A stretch of 64,000 nucleotides of DNA, from assembly GCF_000404225.1 (NCBI RefSeq), contig NC_021353.1, positions 1 through 64,000 on the forward strand. The letters run 5' to 3'. Shown here in pieces: positions 50,487-60,610 of the stretch (the stretch's first letter is position 1; each line of letters begins with the position of its first letter). The translations under genes and the position numbers were made by a program. Source of the DNA: Candidatus Methanomassiliicoccus intestinalis Issoire-Mx1. Its GTDB lineage: Archaea > Thermoplasmatota > Thermoplasmata > Methanomassiliicoccales > Methanomassiliicoccaceae. The notes below the pieces were generated by a model. That model did no database searches. It was not told the origin of the DNA and saw nothing but the letters and a program-made list of their open reading frames with translations.

Positions 50487-51658
50487 TTAAGGAATGTTTA
50501 CATTTAGTGTAGTGTAAAATAAGTGATAATTCTGGCAGGACCAACTGGATCCAACTTTTTGATATTTACAATAATTTACACTATAATTGTCTTCTATGGT
50601 ATATGAACCGTTATCTGTGGACCTAGCAGATGAAGCAATCAATCCTGGTTTGACTAGAATTGTACTGGATCCAACATTGCCACTTTCTTGGATGTCATGG
50701 CTACATGTAAATAAATTCTCTCCAAATGAAGAATAATCATGAACCATTATATCTGGTATGGAATATGAACGTTCAATTCCCATTCTACTTGGAAACCACC
50801 AGTTAAGCTGACGCTCCAATTAAGGTTTACACTTGCTGTTGAAGATCCCGAGGTAGTTGTTGGTCCATAGTCTAGAAGTTTTTGAGTGCTCCTTAATTTG
50901 TCAACATCGCACTGCACATTCATATCAGCGATTCTAGTGTTTGCACTGGTATTTGGAACAGCCTGAAGTTTGTAATCAGCTTGATAATAACGATATGTAT
51001 TGCTGTTCGTCATTTGCTCGTAATAGTTAGTCCTTATGTAGAACCATCCATAATCTCCGCATGATATATCTCCATATGACTGGATTTCACCGCCCCACAC
51101 CGGGGTCTCTGCAGAGGAAGCTAATGATGCATTCTCCTTGATTTCAAGGCTTTGAGTTAGTTTATCATCCGCCCATCCGTATACTCTGTTTCGGGCTTCA
51201 TTCAAATCATCACATTTTACACTATAGCAACACATTGCACCAGTTGATTTATCATAATAAACCCCACTTGCGGTTGCATTTTCCACAAATGCAGTAGGCA
51301 TATCGAGATTGCTGTCTGTGAATGCAGATACGCCATCTAAAGAAACCACTGGAATGCTGTCAGATATGCATTTTGTCAATGACTTATAATATTCTGCAGA
51401 GCCAACTAAGCTGGATGAATTATTGCCAATCTCCAATATACTGTCTTTTTCAATGGATTTGAAACTTTCCATTGAATTTAATTCAACTACTTTTTCACTT
51501 ATTTCTTCTGCCTTTGACGAAGAGATTGCGTAATCTCCCAATGTCATATCAAGAGACATCTCTTCAGTAACTGGAGTGCTCATTCCATATGCAACAGGTG
51601 TTATACAGAATGACACTACAACGGCAAATGCTATCAGCATTTTTATAGTTCTATTCAT
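50487..51658 (-). pseudogene. Secreted protein interrupted by a frameshift
   Basis: The frame starting at 51658 encodes 303 aa: signal peptide MNRTIKMLIAFAVVVSFCITPVAYG, then a polar secreted domain ending abruptly in LNWSVSLTGGFQVEWELNVHIPYQI. An overlapping frame (50819-50487) continues with the missing part, ERSYSIPDIMVHDYSSFGEN through SSTILVKPGLIASSARSTDNGSYTIEDNYSVNYC. Fusing them near 50760-50775 would give about 385 aa. The terminator sits after the second frame, not the first, which supports one original gene. It may be a true disabled gene, a programmed shift or an assembly error. No homology to a named family recognised; an envelope protein is likely. Confidence 0.65.
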
Positions 51659-52023
51659 GTCCTTACCACCATGTTATGTAGCTTCTGATGAAGCATATGT
51701 AGATAGTATTAGTATTATATTAATATTCGTAATACTTATTCATCTATACATTTAACACAAATTTATTGTCAATGCATAACATGATATTCTCTCATTTCAG
51801 AGTTTCACATATTTTTATAAAAATACTTTTTCCTTGAACCTACTCTTTTATCAGTTGTTACCTTAAACGATCAAGTCAGACATCATCCAGATGTTCAATT
51901 CTCTAAAGGTTATCAGACTGATTGATAATTTACTTTCATGTTGTTCTCTGCACAATCAATAGTTTTTGCAGATCTTCTTATGGGCCAACTGTCGTTTCAA
52001 TGTTCTGGCCTTTTTCTGGTTGT
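51659..52023. other. Intergenic stretch, AT-rich promoter of the secreted-protein gene
   Basis: Contains the likely promoter of the minus-strand secreted-protein gene: agtatta occurs twice in tandem (51705-51711, 51711-51717), with an inverted taatact at 51730-51736 around an AT-only core. Bases 51800-52023 show no gene, repeat or RNA that I can support. Confidence 0.4.
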
Positions 52024-52776
52024 TTATTTTTTAGAAAGGACTGCATTGGCAATGCTGGCGCAGCCTTTACCGAAGACTCCGCACTGCCTTAAGACCGAGA
52101 TTATAATTGTGGAACTGATTTTAGACTCGCCCCCGGCCCGGGCGCCGAATTCATATTCCACTTCAGTAATCTTTGCCTCAGGATTGATAAACTTCAACAG
52201 ATCAAAAAGGATTTTAAAACCCATGCGTTCAAATTCCTGCTCTTTTTCCTGAATAACTTTGCGGCACATCTCTGTGCGACCACCGAACAAACCGCTCATA
52301 ATGTCTTTCGAACCCTGCTGGCCGATAAAACATAGATAGAAGGCGGCCAGATACTGTGCCGCATCAGATGATAATCTCCGGCCCGTACTCAAAGCACCTT
52401 TCTCTGAACGTCTGCCGATGACCATATCAGAACCGGACAATAATTCCTCCATCAATTTTCTAAGGATTGCCGGAGGGTGCTGGAAATCGGAATCCATCAC
52501 TATATAATACTCCGTCTCACTCTTTACAATCCCTTCCATGGCGCTTGCAGTCAAGCCCTTATCTTTAATGTCTCTTACATTGATTCTAAAATCAGCGTTA
52601 TTCTTCTCTATTTCCCTGCAGATCTCGATGGTACCATCTTGAGAATTGTCATCCATTACGAGAACTTTTATTCCTGGGTACAGTCCAAAGAGTGTTGATG
52701 CCATTTTTTCTATATTTTCTGCTTCATTGAAGGTAGGGAGAATTACAGAGAAACGCTGGAAATCGGAATCTTGCAT
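52024..52776 (-). CDS. Dolichol-phosphate mannosyltransferase-like GT2 enzyme
   Basis: A 250-aa glycosyltransferase of the polyprenol-phosphate sugar synthase type. SVILPTFNEAENIEKMASTL at the start, VLVMDDNSQDGT, then YYIVMDSDFQHPP with the DxD metal site, and MVIGRRSEKGALS. The C-terminal ARAGGESKISSTIIISVLRQCG region matches the acceptor-side segment of the family. No C-terminal membrane helices of the long form. Would charge a lipid carrier with a sugar for the GT-C-type enzymes nearby. Confidence 0.88.
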   Translation of the reverse strand: MQDSDFQRFSVILPTFNEAENIEKMASTLFGLYPGIKVLVMDDNSQDGTIEICREIEKNNADFRINVRDIKDKGLTASAMEGIVKSETEYYIVMDSDFQHPPAILRKLMEELLSGSDMVIGRRSEKGALSTGRRLSSDAAQYLAAFYLCFIGQQGSKDIMSGLFGGRTEMCRKVIQEKEQEFERMGFKILFDLLKFINPEAKITEVEYEFGARAGGESKISSTIIISVLRQCGVFGKGCASIANAVLSKK

Positions 52777-52951
52777 GAACTAAGCCTCTTAACTTTCTCT
52801 ATATAGGGTAAGTGTTTCAACTAAATTAAAGCCTTTGTTGATCCAATTGCAGAAATTCTGTTGAATAGATAATCTGAAAATATAGATAAGCATAAGTTGT
52901 ATAGACATTAATTATATATACGGACATTTCAAAGTCTCAGGCGGGTAAAGA

Positions 52952-55900
52952 ATGAACTGGAAGGATATAGCATCCAGCCGCAGTGTAAAAAATATATTAG
53001 TGCCGGCGCTATTCTTTGCCGTTATTACCTTAATCATTTTTAGAAATTATTTTTCAGGCTCGTTTTTTGTTGGCACCGATGCAATGGGTCCGCCTACAGA
53101 CTTCAGCGTGATGTTCAACGAGAACTCTTATTTTTCTGCCTGGCGAGATATGCCCTCGTTAGGGCATATTGATTTTCCCTCTGTGATTCTGTCTTCAGGG
53201 TACTATCTGATGGAAGAGGTCCTCCATCTGTCTGCCGCAACAGTGTTTAAGATTTTCGTAGTTGGCTTTTTCTGGCTTGCTGGCTTTGCTATGTATCTCT
53301 GTTCATATGGGATTACAAAAAACAGGCTGGCTTCGGTAACTGCCGGTATTGTCTACATATTCTCGCAGATCTATCTTTCACAGATCACTGAAAATCATCA
53401 TCTCTTCATTGCTGGTTATGCAATTTTACCGTTTCTTTTTCTCTGCTTTTACAAAACTATCACGGAACACAAATCTCTCTATGCTGCATTGCTGCCTGTT
53501 TTTGCCTTTATTTTAGGCTCAATAGGCTCTCCGCACATTGTCCTTATAACTGCAGTGTTTCTAATACTCTTTATTCTGGTCTATACGCTGCTTCCGCTTT
53601 ATCGCAAGCACATCGAACTTAAAAATTCGGCGTTTTTACTTTTTACCGGAATACTGGCAGTGGCAGTTTTAGTCATGCCCATGGCTCTGTCAAAATTTGC
53701 AGACGGCGGCATGTCCACGCTTTCTACTGTTTACACGATTGAAGCTGCCCAGCAGTACAGCAGTTATTCTCTCCTCTATTCTTTCCTCTTGCAGTCCACA
53801 GAAAACTCCTTTATTCATTCAGAACCGTCATTGGATAACTGGACGATACTGAGCGGCTATGGAATTTTAGGCTACATCTTAGCCTTCGCAGTTCCTATTG
53901 CTGCATTCTACTCTCTAAAAATCAAAAAAGAAAGACGGCTGCTGTTATCACTGGCCATCCCCTCTTTAATCTTTATTGTACTGGCATGCGGGCCTAATTC
54001 TATTTTCGGGTCATCATTCAAAATTCTCTTTGACACAGTTCCGTTGATGGATTCGATCCGTGTCTACTCGCGCCTTCATCTGCTGACAGGATTCGCCTAT
54101 GCATTGATGGTTGGAATGTTAGTCACGCATGCTGATGAACTGCGTCATTCCCCAACTATGCTTAAGGGGATCTGGAAAAAGATCAGGCGGGACGTTCTTA
54201 AGCCTAAAGTTCTCGCCGTTGCACTATCTGTCTGTATAATATTTTCCTCTTCGGCAGTCCTTTCCGGTGAAATCAAATCTTTCAATCTGCCTGGTGTTTA
54301 TGCACAACCCTATGAGGATCTAGCCGGTGTCGATGGGAATTTCCGCATTCTAAATCTGCCCTATGCGCAGGTTTACTACACTCCTGATCAGCCACGCTTT
54401 GACGGTTATCCTTCATCGCAGACACCCGAAGTAGGAATGTATAGTCCGTATATCTCCGGTAAGATGTATGCCTTCGGTTTAGAAACCGAAGATTACTGGT
54501 CCTTCTTAGGTTCGGCCATTTATAGTGAATCATTTGGCTATAAGACCATCTCGGAGTTGCTTGGCGGTACGGCAGATGTCCGTTTCATAGTTGTACAGGT
54601 GCATACGCCTGAAGAAGAAGCCCGTCTGTTTGCTTCACTGCAGGATCTCACAGTCTGGAAAGATTACGAAAGCGGAGCTACTATCTATGAAAACCAAGAC
54701 TGGCTGGACCGCATTCATCAGGCCGGTGATCCTCTTTTCACTACCGGTCCCAGGCAATACCTCATCGGCTTGTCTGGTATGGGCATAGCAGATCTCGCTG
54801 GTCTTAACATTCTCGCCGGTTATCCCGGAGGCGATGTCAGCGATGCCCTGGAATCTATGGGAACCATTGCCACTCCTTCTTTAGAAGATTTCGTCATGGA
54901 AATGGAAGACTGGGGAGGAGCAATGATCATGCTTTCTGATTTAGGCAGCACCCATACAACTGATGGTGCTTCTACTTGGATTTATGACCCCTCTTACTAC
55001 ATGGGGGGATACTCCGCATATCCAGGTGTATCAACTACCGGGAAACATACGCTTGATATCTCCATAAATGCCGACACGGACGGAACCTTCTCACTCTGGC
55101 TTGATATGATCTTCGGACCAGGATGCGGTACCGTCACCGTCTATGTGGACGGCAAGGAGGTGGCAGAAATCGATACATCCGGCACATTCACGCATTCTGC
55201 TTGGACACATGTCGCGGATCTTGATGTGACGAAGGGCAGCCACAAGGTAACACTTTCTACCCATGGAGATGGTAAAATCTGTCTGCAGCGTACTTTATGG
55301 ATCGGTGCTGACGAATATGATGCTGCCTTAAGCCGCGCTACAGAACTTCTAACTAAACTGGCGGACCAGACCGCCTTTGTGCTGCCTGTGTCTTCCTCAT
55401 CATGGGACGGCGTCTACCTGCCGTGGCTTGGTGAAGACGGATACGGTATCGGATCATTCTACACGAACTCTTTCGTTGTCGATGGAAAGCCACAGGAAGT
55501 CAAGCCTGGTGAAACGATTACTTTGGGCGAAATTCCGCAGACTGCCGCTGGTGTGCCATATACAATTGAACTCAATGCCGCTCCACTTGATGCTAATTCT
55601 GCAGTTCTTGTTGAAGTGTGGGAGAATAATTCCGATATGCCGATCGGCACGCTAGTTGTTTCCGGCGCGGATATGCAGGGAGCTGCTTTAACCGTGGTCT
55701 CGTCAGGAGGTTCTCTCAAGATCACTCTGAAATCAGTCGGTCAGAACACAGTATATCTTGACTCTTTATCTGTCTCGCTTGAACATTCTTATGCCACTCA
55801 CAGTATTGATCTGCCATACGGCGGCGACTTTTTAATCCGGGTCGCTGGCGAAAGTGCTGGTACCTTTTCGATTGATGGCGAACAGGTGGATCTGCAGCGT

Positions 55901-56353
55901 AATGGCGATTATCTGGAAGCGGTAATTCATCTGGAGGCAGGGGTCCATGAGCTGAGGGTAGATGATATGAACTTCTACGGGGTCTCGCTGCTGCCAGCGG
56001 GCTTCTCTGTTTCTGATGGATCTGCTGGTACGATCGAGTTTACGCATCCTACCAATACTGACTATACCATCAAGACCTCTTCAGAGGATTGGATGTGGAT
56101 GATCGTTGCCGACAGCTATTCTGATCTGTGGGTCGCCACTTTGGAGGACGGGACCGTCTTAGATCATGTTGCCACAAATTCGATGGCAAATGCATATCAT
56201 GTGCCGCCGGGAGAGCATACGATCACGCTGCACTATGAGGGACAAGAGACTTACAATGAAATGCTGCTGACCTACCTGCTCGTAGTTGCAGGAGCCGCAG
56301 TAGTTATGTTTGTGGTTGTCCGTCTTATGCAGAATAAAAAACGTGGCCTTTAA
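52952..56353 (+). CDS. Large membrane protein, GT-C/YfhO-like, with extracellular domains
   Basis: A 1133-aa integral membrane protein. Residues 1-430 hold about ten to twelve membrane helices; the loop after the first helix carries acidic residues (FVGTDAMGPPTDFS) where GT-C enzymes have their catalytic Asp/Glu. The remaining ~650 residues lie outside: a mixed domain, then two or more beta-sandwich modules (HTLDISINADTDGTFSLWLDMIF; SIDLPYGGDFLIRVAGESAG), with one final membrane helix (LLTYLLVVAGAAVVMFVVVRLM) and a basic tail. Likely transfers a lipid-linked sugar to envelope polymers; substrate unknown. Preceded by a TATA-like attatatatac at 52910-52920. Confidence 0.75.
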   Translation: MNWKDIASSRSVKNILVPALFFAVITLIIFRNYFSGSFFVGTDAMGPPTDFSVMFNENSYFSAWRDMPSLGHIDFPSVILSSGYYLMEEVLHLSAATVFKIFVVGFFWLAGFAMYLCSYGITKNRLASVTAGIVYIFSQIYLSQITENHHLFIAGYAILPFLFLCFYKTITEHKSLYAALLPVFAFILGSIGSPHIVLITAVFLILFILVYTLLPLYRKHIELKNSAFLLFTGILAVAVLVMPMALSKFADGGMSTLSTVYTIEAAQQYSSYSLLYSFLLQSTENSFIHSEPSLDNWTILSGYGILGYILAFAVPIAAFYSLKIKKERRLLLSLAIPSLIFIVLACGPNSIFGSSFKILFDTVPLMDSIRVYSRLHLLTGFAYALMVGMLVTHADELRHSPTMLKGIWKKIRRDVLKPKVLAVALSVCIIFSSSAVLSGEIKSFNLPGVYAQPYEDLAGVDGNFRILNLPYAQVYYTPDQPRFDGYPSSQTPEVGMYSPYISGKMYAFGLETEDYWSFLGSAIYSESFGYKTISELLGGTADVRFIVVQVHTPEEEARLFASLQDLTVWKDYESGATIYENQDWLDRIHQAGDPLFTTGPRQYLIGLSGMGIADLAGLNILAGYPGGDVSDALESMGTIATPSLEDFVMEMEDWGGAMIMLSDLGSTHTTDGASTWIYDPSYYMGGYSAYPGVSTTGKHTLDISINADTDGTFSLWLDMIFGPGCGTVTVYVDGKEVAEIDTSGTFTHSAWTHVADLDVTKGSHKVTLSTHGDGKICLQRTLWIGADEYDAALSRATELLTKLADQTAFVLPVSSSSWDGVYLPWLGEDGYGIGSFYTNSFVVDGKPQEVKPGETITLGEIPQTAAGVPYTIELNAAPLDANSAVLVEVWENNSDMPIGTLVVSGADMQGAALTVVSSGGSLKITLKSVGQNTVYLDSLSVSLEHSYATHSIDLPYGGDFLIRVAGESAGTFSIDGEQVDLQRNGDYLEAVIHLEAGVHELRVDDMNFYGVSLLPAGFSVSDGSAGTIEFTHPTNTDYTIKTSSEDWMWMIVADSYSDLWVATLEDGTVLDHVATNSMANAYHVPPGEHTITLHYEGQETYNEMLLTYLLVVAGAAVVMFVVVRLMQNKKRGL

Positions 56354-56375
56354 TGAACTCTGTAAAATCGGCAGA

Positions 56376-57443
56376 TTAACTTCTGCCGAGAACCTTTTGA
56401 TAAACTTCCAAAGTTTGTTTTGCAGTACACTCAGGGCTGAAAATCTGTGAGTGTTTCAGGCTCTTATCAACTGCTTCTTGATAAGCAGTCTCATCATCAA
56501 GCAGAAGGTGGATTTTTGCTGCCATATCTTCTTCGTCTTGGCACTTTGTGGCTGCCGTCACAACCTCCTCTGGTATCATTGCATCGGCAATCGTCAATAC
56601 AGGCACGCCGCAGCGTTCAGCTTCAATTACCGGCAGTCCAAAGCCTTCCTGCAGGCTGGGAAGGCAGAAGAGCTTGAATGAATTGTAGGTATTTACCAAC
56701 CCATCATCGGGAATTTTCCCCCGGAATTCAATGGTATCATCTAATGCAAGTTGTGCAGTCAGAGACTTCAACCTTCCATTTTCTGGACCTTCTCCGCATA
56801 TGGAAAAGATTACCTTATCATCCGGATACATTTTTTTGTAAGCTGCTGCAGTTCTGATCATAAATTCAAGATTCTTTCTGTTTTTAAGTGCTCCCAGATA
56901 CCCCACGACTCTTTCTTTTTTAACATCAGGCAGCTGCTGGAAGCGGCTGGAAACAGAGTGGTTGATGACGCACAGCCGCGAATCTTCTACTCCATATGCT
57001 TCTTGAATCTCTTTTTTCGTCTGTTCAGAAATACAGATAATCATATCGGCGTGTTCGACTCCCATCCTTGTGCCGAAGCCGTAAAAGACGCGGAAGATCT
57101 TTTCTTTGACACCGATCGGCGGGGTCTTGTCAACATGATGCATCGTCAGTATCTTTTTGCCTTTCAACCATGGAAAAACAACCGCTTGGCCATCTGTGAC
57201 GGCGTGGAATACATCACCTTTCATGCGTCCGCGGAGAATGGTAACGATCGGAAGAAAAATGTCATAGTACAACGGACTAGCTACAGAACCATAAGATCGT
57301 ATATCCAAAGATGGCGTCTGATTGGGCAGAATGATCTCGACTTCCGGTAATTTTGAAAGATTTTCTACAAGATCATGAGAATACCTGTCAAAACCGTTAG
57401 CTGGCATACCTTCTAGTTTTCGGCAGAGCACCACAACTTTCAT
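56376..57443 (-). CDS. GT4-family glycosyltransferase
   Basis: A 355-aa retaining GT-B fold glycosyltransferase. The N-terminal domain starts KVVVLCRKLEGMPANGFDRYSHDLVENL; the C-terminal nucleotide-sugar domain has VVGYLGALKNRKNLEFMI and the family signature LQEGFGLPVIEAERCGVPVLT (E-x7-E). No membrane helix. Convergent with the 1133-aa protein gene and divergent from the next GT4 gene, separated by 130 bases. Confidence 0.9.
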   Translation of the reverse strand: MKVVVLCRKLEGMPANGFDRYSHDLVENLSKLPEVEIILPNQTPSLDIRSYGSVASPLYYDIFLPIVTILRGRMKGDVFHAVTDGQAVVFPWLKGKKILTMHHVDKTPPIGVKEKIFRVFYGFGTRMGVEHADMIICISEQTKKEIQEAYGVEDSRLCVINHSVSSRFQQLPDVKKERVVGYLGALKNRKNLEFMIRTAAAYKKMYPDDKVIFSICGEGPENGRLKSLTAQLALDDTIEFRGKIPDDGLVNTYNSFKLFCLPSLQEGFGLPVIEAERCGVPVLTIADAMIPEEVVTAATKCQDEEDMAAKIHLLLDDETAYQEAVDKSLKHSQIFSPECTAKQTLEVYQKVLGRS

Positions 57444-57573
57444 GAGAATCCCAGGTTAACTTTTGATGGCTTTCATTCATATATATAGTGCATTATTGGA
57501 CACACACGCGTTCTTTAATAAATTCAGAGTCTTAAAATAGGATCAGCAAGACTAGATATTGTCACCAGATAGC

Positions 57574-58698
57574 ATGAGGATTCTTATCTTGAACTGGCGT
57601 GATATCACACATCCGCAGAGTGGCGGTGCGGAAAATTTCGTTCATGAGCTTGGGAAACGTCTGGCCGCCAATCATGAAGTGACTCTTTTCTGTGCTCGTT
57701 ATCCTCATTCCCTTAAAGAAGATGTAATCGATGGTATTCATATACAGAGAATGGGAAACCGTTTCAGCGTTTATCTCCGAGCCGCTTTGGCTTTCCGCAA
57801 GAACCGCTATGATCTGGTAATTGATGACATCAACGGAGTTCCCTTTTTCTCTACTCTTTATGCTGATGCTGAAGTAATTCCGGTGATCCATCATATAATG
57901 GATAAAGAAATATTTCAACGTGAACTTTCTTCCTTTCTCGGCTGGTTTGGATATACTCTGCAGACATTAATTCCTAAAATTTACCACCGGCAGAGGTTTG
58001 TTGTTGTTTCTGAAAGCACTAAGCAGGATGTGGCTGACAGGTTTAAGATTCCAGCGTCTCGTCTGGCAGTTGTACACTGCGGGGTTGCTGTCAATTCACT
58101 AAATCTTCTGCCTAAAAGCGAGGTACCGACTATTTCTTATGTCGGGCGGATAAAACCTTACAAACGGATTGATGACATCTTACGCGCTTTTTCGATGATC
58201 CTGAAACGGCTGCCGGATGCAAAACTGATCATTGCTGGACGCGGAGATGCTGAAGACTTAATCTCTCTGGTAAAAGAACTCGGGATAGTTTCAAATGTTG
58301 AATTCCGCGGAGAGGTCAGCGAAGAAGAAAAGGCACAGATCCTATCATCTTCCTGGATTTCGATGATTGCATCGGTAAAAGAGGGCTGGGGAATCGGGCC
58401 GATGGAGGCCAATGCCTGCGGTACTCCGGTTGTCGGTTATGACGTGCCGGGAATTCATGATTCTATGCGCAACGGTCATACTGCTATTTTGGTTGAGGAT
58501 GGTTGTGTAAACCGCCTCTCTGAAGCCGCATTAGAGCTGTTGCTGCACAGCAGTGAAAGGTTGAGAATGAGCCGTGAAGCATGCGAATGGGCGGCTAAAT
58601 TTACCTGGGACAATACTGCTAAGGATTTTCTTGCCGTATTGTCGTCTGATGCTTGCCCCTGTAATGTTAAAGGCAACGATGCGCCTCTACGTATCTAA
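57574..58698 (+). CDS. GT4-family glycosyltransferase
   Basis: A 374-aa GT-B glycosyltransferase. MRILILNWRDITHPQSGGAENFVHELGKRL at the start; C-terminal domain with ISYVGRIKPYKRIDDILRAF and KEGWGIGPMEANACGTPVVGYDVPG, the E-x7-E motif. Start set at ATG (MRILIL) as usual for the family; a TTG five codons earlier (57559) is possible. Part of the surface glycan gene set. Confidence 0.9.
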   Translation: MRILILNWRDITHPQSGGAENFVHELGKRLAANHEVTLFCARYPHSLKEDVIDGIHIQRMGNRFSVYLRAALAFRKNRYDLVIDDINGVPFFSTLYADAEVIPVIHHIMDKEIFQRELSSFLGWFGYTLQTLIPKIYHRQRFVVVSESTKQDVADRFKIPASRLAVVHCGVAVNSLNLLPKSEVPTISYVGRIKPYKRIDDILRAFSMILKRLPDAKLIIAGRGDAEDLISLVKELGIVSNVEFRGEVSEEEKAQILSSSWISMIASVKEGWGIGPMEANACGTPVVGYDVPGIHDSMRNGHTAILVEDGCVNRLSEAALELLLHSSERLRMSREACEWAAKFTWDNTAKDFLAVLSSDACPCNVKGNDAPLRI

Positions 58699-58737
58699 TT
58701 TATACTAGTCGTTGCAAAAAAGTACATCGGGAATTCT

Positions 58738-59670
58738 GTGAACGCTTTAAAAATCTGGTATGACGGGGAGTTAGTGGATGCTCAAGAGGCTAAAGTTTCT
58801 CTCCTTTCTTTTGGACTGCAATACGGCTGGGGTGTTTTCGAAGGTATCAGAGCCTATCGCTCAAATACTAACGTTTCCGTTTTCCGCTTGAAAGACCACA
58901 TCGAACGGCTTTTTCGTTCCGCTAAAATCCTGGGTCTAGAGATCCCGAATTCTCCGGATGAACTCTGTCAGGCAGTTAAAGAAACTGTGAAAGCAAATCC
59001 CGCTGCTGATTACATCAGGCCGGTAGCTTTTGCAGGAGAAGGCAGCTCATTGTCACTGGGAACACTGGATATGCCTGTTCATGTGGCGGTGGCCGCTGTA
59101 AGCATGGGTGAGTATGTACCAGGCGCAGCTGAAAGAGGAATTGAGGTATTTACTTCTCCTTGGGAAAAGCCCCGTTGGAGGGCTGCAGCCGTTTCTGCCA
59201 AGATATGCGGCGGCTATGTCGGGCTGATCATGGCTAAACGTGATGCTATGCAGAAAGGAGCTGACGAAGCGCTGATGCTGAACAGCTCTGGGATGATTGC
59301 TGAAGGTTCAGCTGAAAATTTCTTTATTGTTAAGGGGGAGACTATCTCCACACCTTCACTGACAGCAGGTATTCTCGGCGGGATCACCCGCGATACGGTA
59401 ATGCAGCTTGCATCTGACCTTGGCTATGCAGTTGAAGAGAGGGAGATTGTATGGGATGAGGCTGTGTCTGCCGATGAAGTCTTTATGTGCGGCACGGCTT
59501 TAGAAATTCAGGCTGTAAGGGCAATAGATGGCAGAATAATCGGCTCTGGCTCTCCCGGATGGATAACAAAACAGATCATGAGGGAATATTCTGATGCTGC
59601 CAACGGGCGCATTCCTAAACATCTGGCCTGGTGTGATATGATTGAGGATGCCCCAACTATTCGGAGCTAA
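58738..59670 (+). CDS. ilvE: Branched-chain amino acid aminotransferase
   Basis: Class IV PLP aminotransferase, 310 aa, interconverting Val/Leu/Ile and their 2-oxoacids. LQYGWGVFEGIRAYRS near residues 29-44, YIRPVAFAGEGSSLSLG, the PLP lysine in AAAVSAKICGGYVGLIMAK, then EALMLNSSGMIAEGSAENFFIVK and GGITRDTVMQLA. The start is GTG at 58738, with a tttata box about 40 bases upstream and no ribosome site. Unrelated in function to the surrounding glycosyltransferases. Confidence 0.93.
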   Translation: MNALKIWYDGELVDAQEAKVSLLSFGLQYGWGVFEGIRAYRSNTNVSVFRLKDHIERLFRSAKILGLEIPNSPDELCQAVKETVKANPAADYIRPVAFAGEGSSLSLGTLDMPVHVAVAAVSMGEYVPGAAERGIEVFTSPWEKPRWRAAAVSAKICGGYVGLIMAKRDAMQKGADEALMLNSSGMIAEGSAENFFIVKGETISTPSLTAGILGGITRDTVMQLASDLGYAVEEREIVWDEAVSADEVFMCGTALEIQAVRAIDGRIIGSGSPGWITKQIMREYSDAANGRIPKHLAWCDMIEDAPTIRS

Positions 59671-59711
59671 TTATTTTTAGGAAAAGCCTCATGAGTAAAA
59701 TGGTTGATTAA

Positions 59712-60212
59712 ATGTCTACAGCAGATAATCTTATGAGCGCCTTTGCAGGCGAATCACAGGCTAACAGAAAATATCTAGCTTTCGCAAAGCAGGCTGAAGC
59801 TGATGGTTATCCTGAAATTGCCAAACTTTTCAGGGCTGCAGCTGAAGCCGAAACAATCCATGCTCTTGCTCACTTTAAGGTTGCAGGAGGAATTAAATCC
59901 ACTGCAGAGAACCTGCAGGCTGCCATCTCAGGTGAGAACTATGAACATACTGAGATGTATCCAGAGTTTATCAAGGAGGCCGAGTCCGAAGGCAACAAAG
60001 CCGCTGTCAGAACCTTTTCATATGCCAATGAAGTCGAAAAGGTCCACGAGGCTTTGTATAAAGCAGCTGCCGAAGTGCTTGCTTCTGGCAAGGATCTGGG
60101 CGCAAAAAAGCTCTACATCTGTCCAGTCTGTGGAGATTTAGAATACGGAGAACCTCCAGAAGTATGCCCGGTCTGCGGTGCCAAAGGCTCTGTCTTCAAA
60201 GAAGTTCTCTGA
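59712..60212 (+). CDS. rbr: Rubrerythrin
   Basis: Peroxide-reducing diiron protein of anaerobes, 166 aa. The ferritin-like domain carries the Glu ligands in AFAGESQANRKYLAFA and AAAEAETIHALAHF, then GENYEHTEMYPEF and SYANEVEKVHEALY. The C-terminal rubredoxin knuckle has two CPVCG motifs (LYICPVCGDLEYGEPPEVCPVCGA). Marks a strict anaerobe with oxidative stress defence. Own terminator follows. Confidence 0.95.
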   Translation: MSTADNLMSAFAGESQANRKYLAFAKQAEADGYPEIAKLFRAAAEAETIHALAHFKVAGGIKSTAENLQAAISGENYEHTEMYPEFIKEAESEGNKAAVRTFSYANEVEKVHEALYKAAAEVLASGKDLGAKKLYICPVCGDLEYGEPPEVCPVCGAKGSVFKEVL

Positions 60213-60219
60213 ACAATAG

Positions 60220-60248
60220 GCGTGCTCACGCACGCTTTCTTTAATTTT
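60220..60248 (+). terminator. Terminator of the rubrerythrin gene
   Basis: GCGTG-CTCACG-CACGC hairpin (60220-60235) followed by tttctttaatttt, beginning eight bases after the stop. Confidence 0.6.
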
Positions 60249-60610
60249 CAATGACGGTCTTCAGATAAACATCAGATATGATAACTTGCGTGGTTGATAT
60301 TTCTTTCATTAATTTTATCTGAAAACTGTGTCTTTTTTTATATTTGATAACTCTGAATCACACATACGAATCAAACAGCGCCGGCCAGTTTTCAGAAACG
60401 TTCTATGCTGATTGATTACAGGCTTTGATTTTCTATCTGTCGGGCTGGCATGCTTAAACGGTCTTATTGCCATTGTACTTTGGATGATTGCCCAGTATGC
60501 ATCTTTCTCCCTAATTAATGAAATTTTATAATGGAATCAAAAGAACAATTGTAAATATACTAAATGAGGATACGTTTTTCTACAGCTCTTGATTACCTTT
60601 GGTGGATTGG
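60249..60610. other. Intergenic stretch with one doubtful small frame
   Basis: No confident gene. On the plus strand, 60412-60531 opens with TTG and encodes 39 aa with a hydrophobic centre (FLSVGLACLNGLIAIVLWMIAQYASF), but there is no ribosome site. It could be a small membrane peptide or the remnant of a longer gene. An AT-rich gtaaatatac at about 60551-60560 is a likely promoter for the next gene. Confidence 0.3.

Noticed and set aside
51938..52252. 104-aa plus-strand frame
   Set aside because: It is antisense to the GT2 gene at 52024 and its amino acid make-up is not protein-like.
56751..57350. 199-aa plus-strand frame
   Set aside because: Antisense shadow of the GT4 gene at 56376-57443; rich in Phe, Cys and His as expected for a reverse reading.
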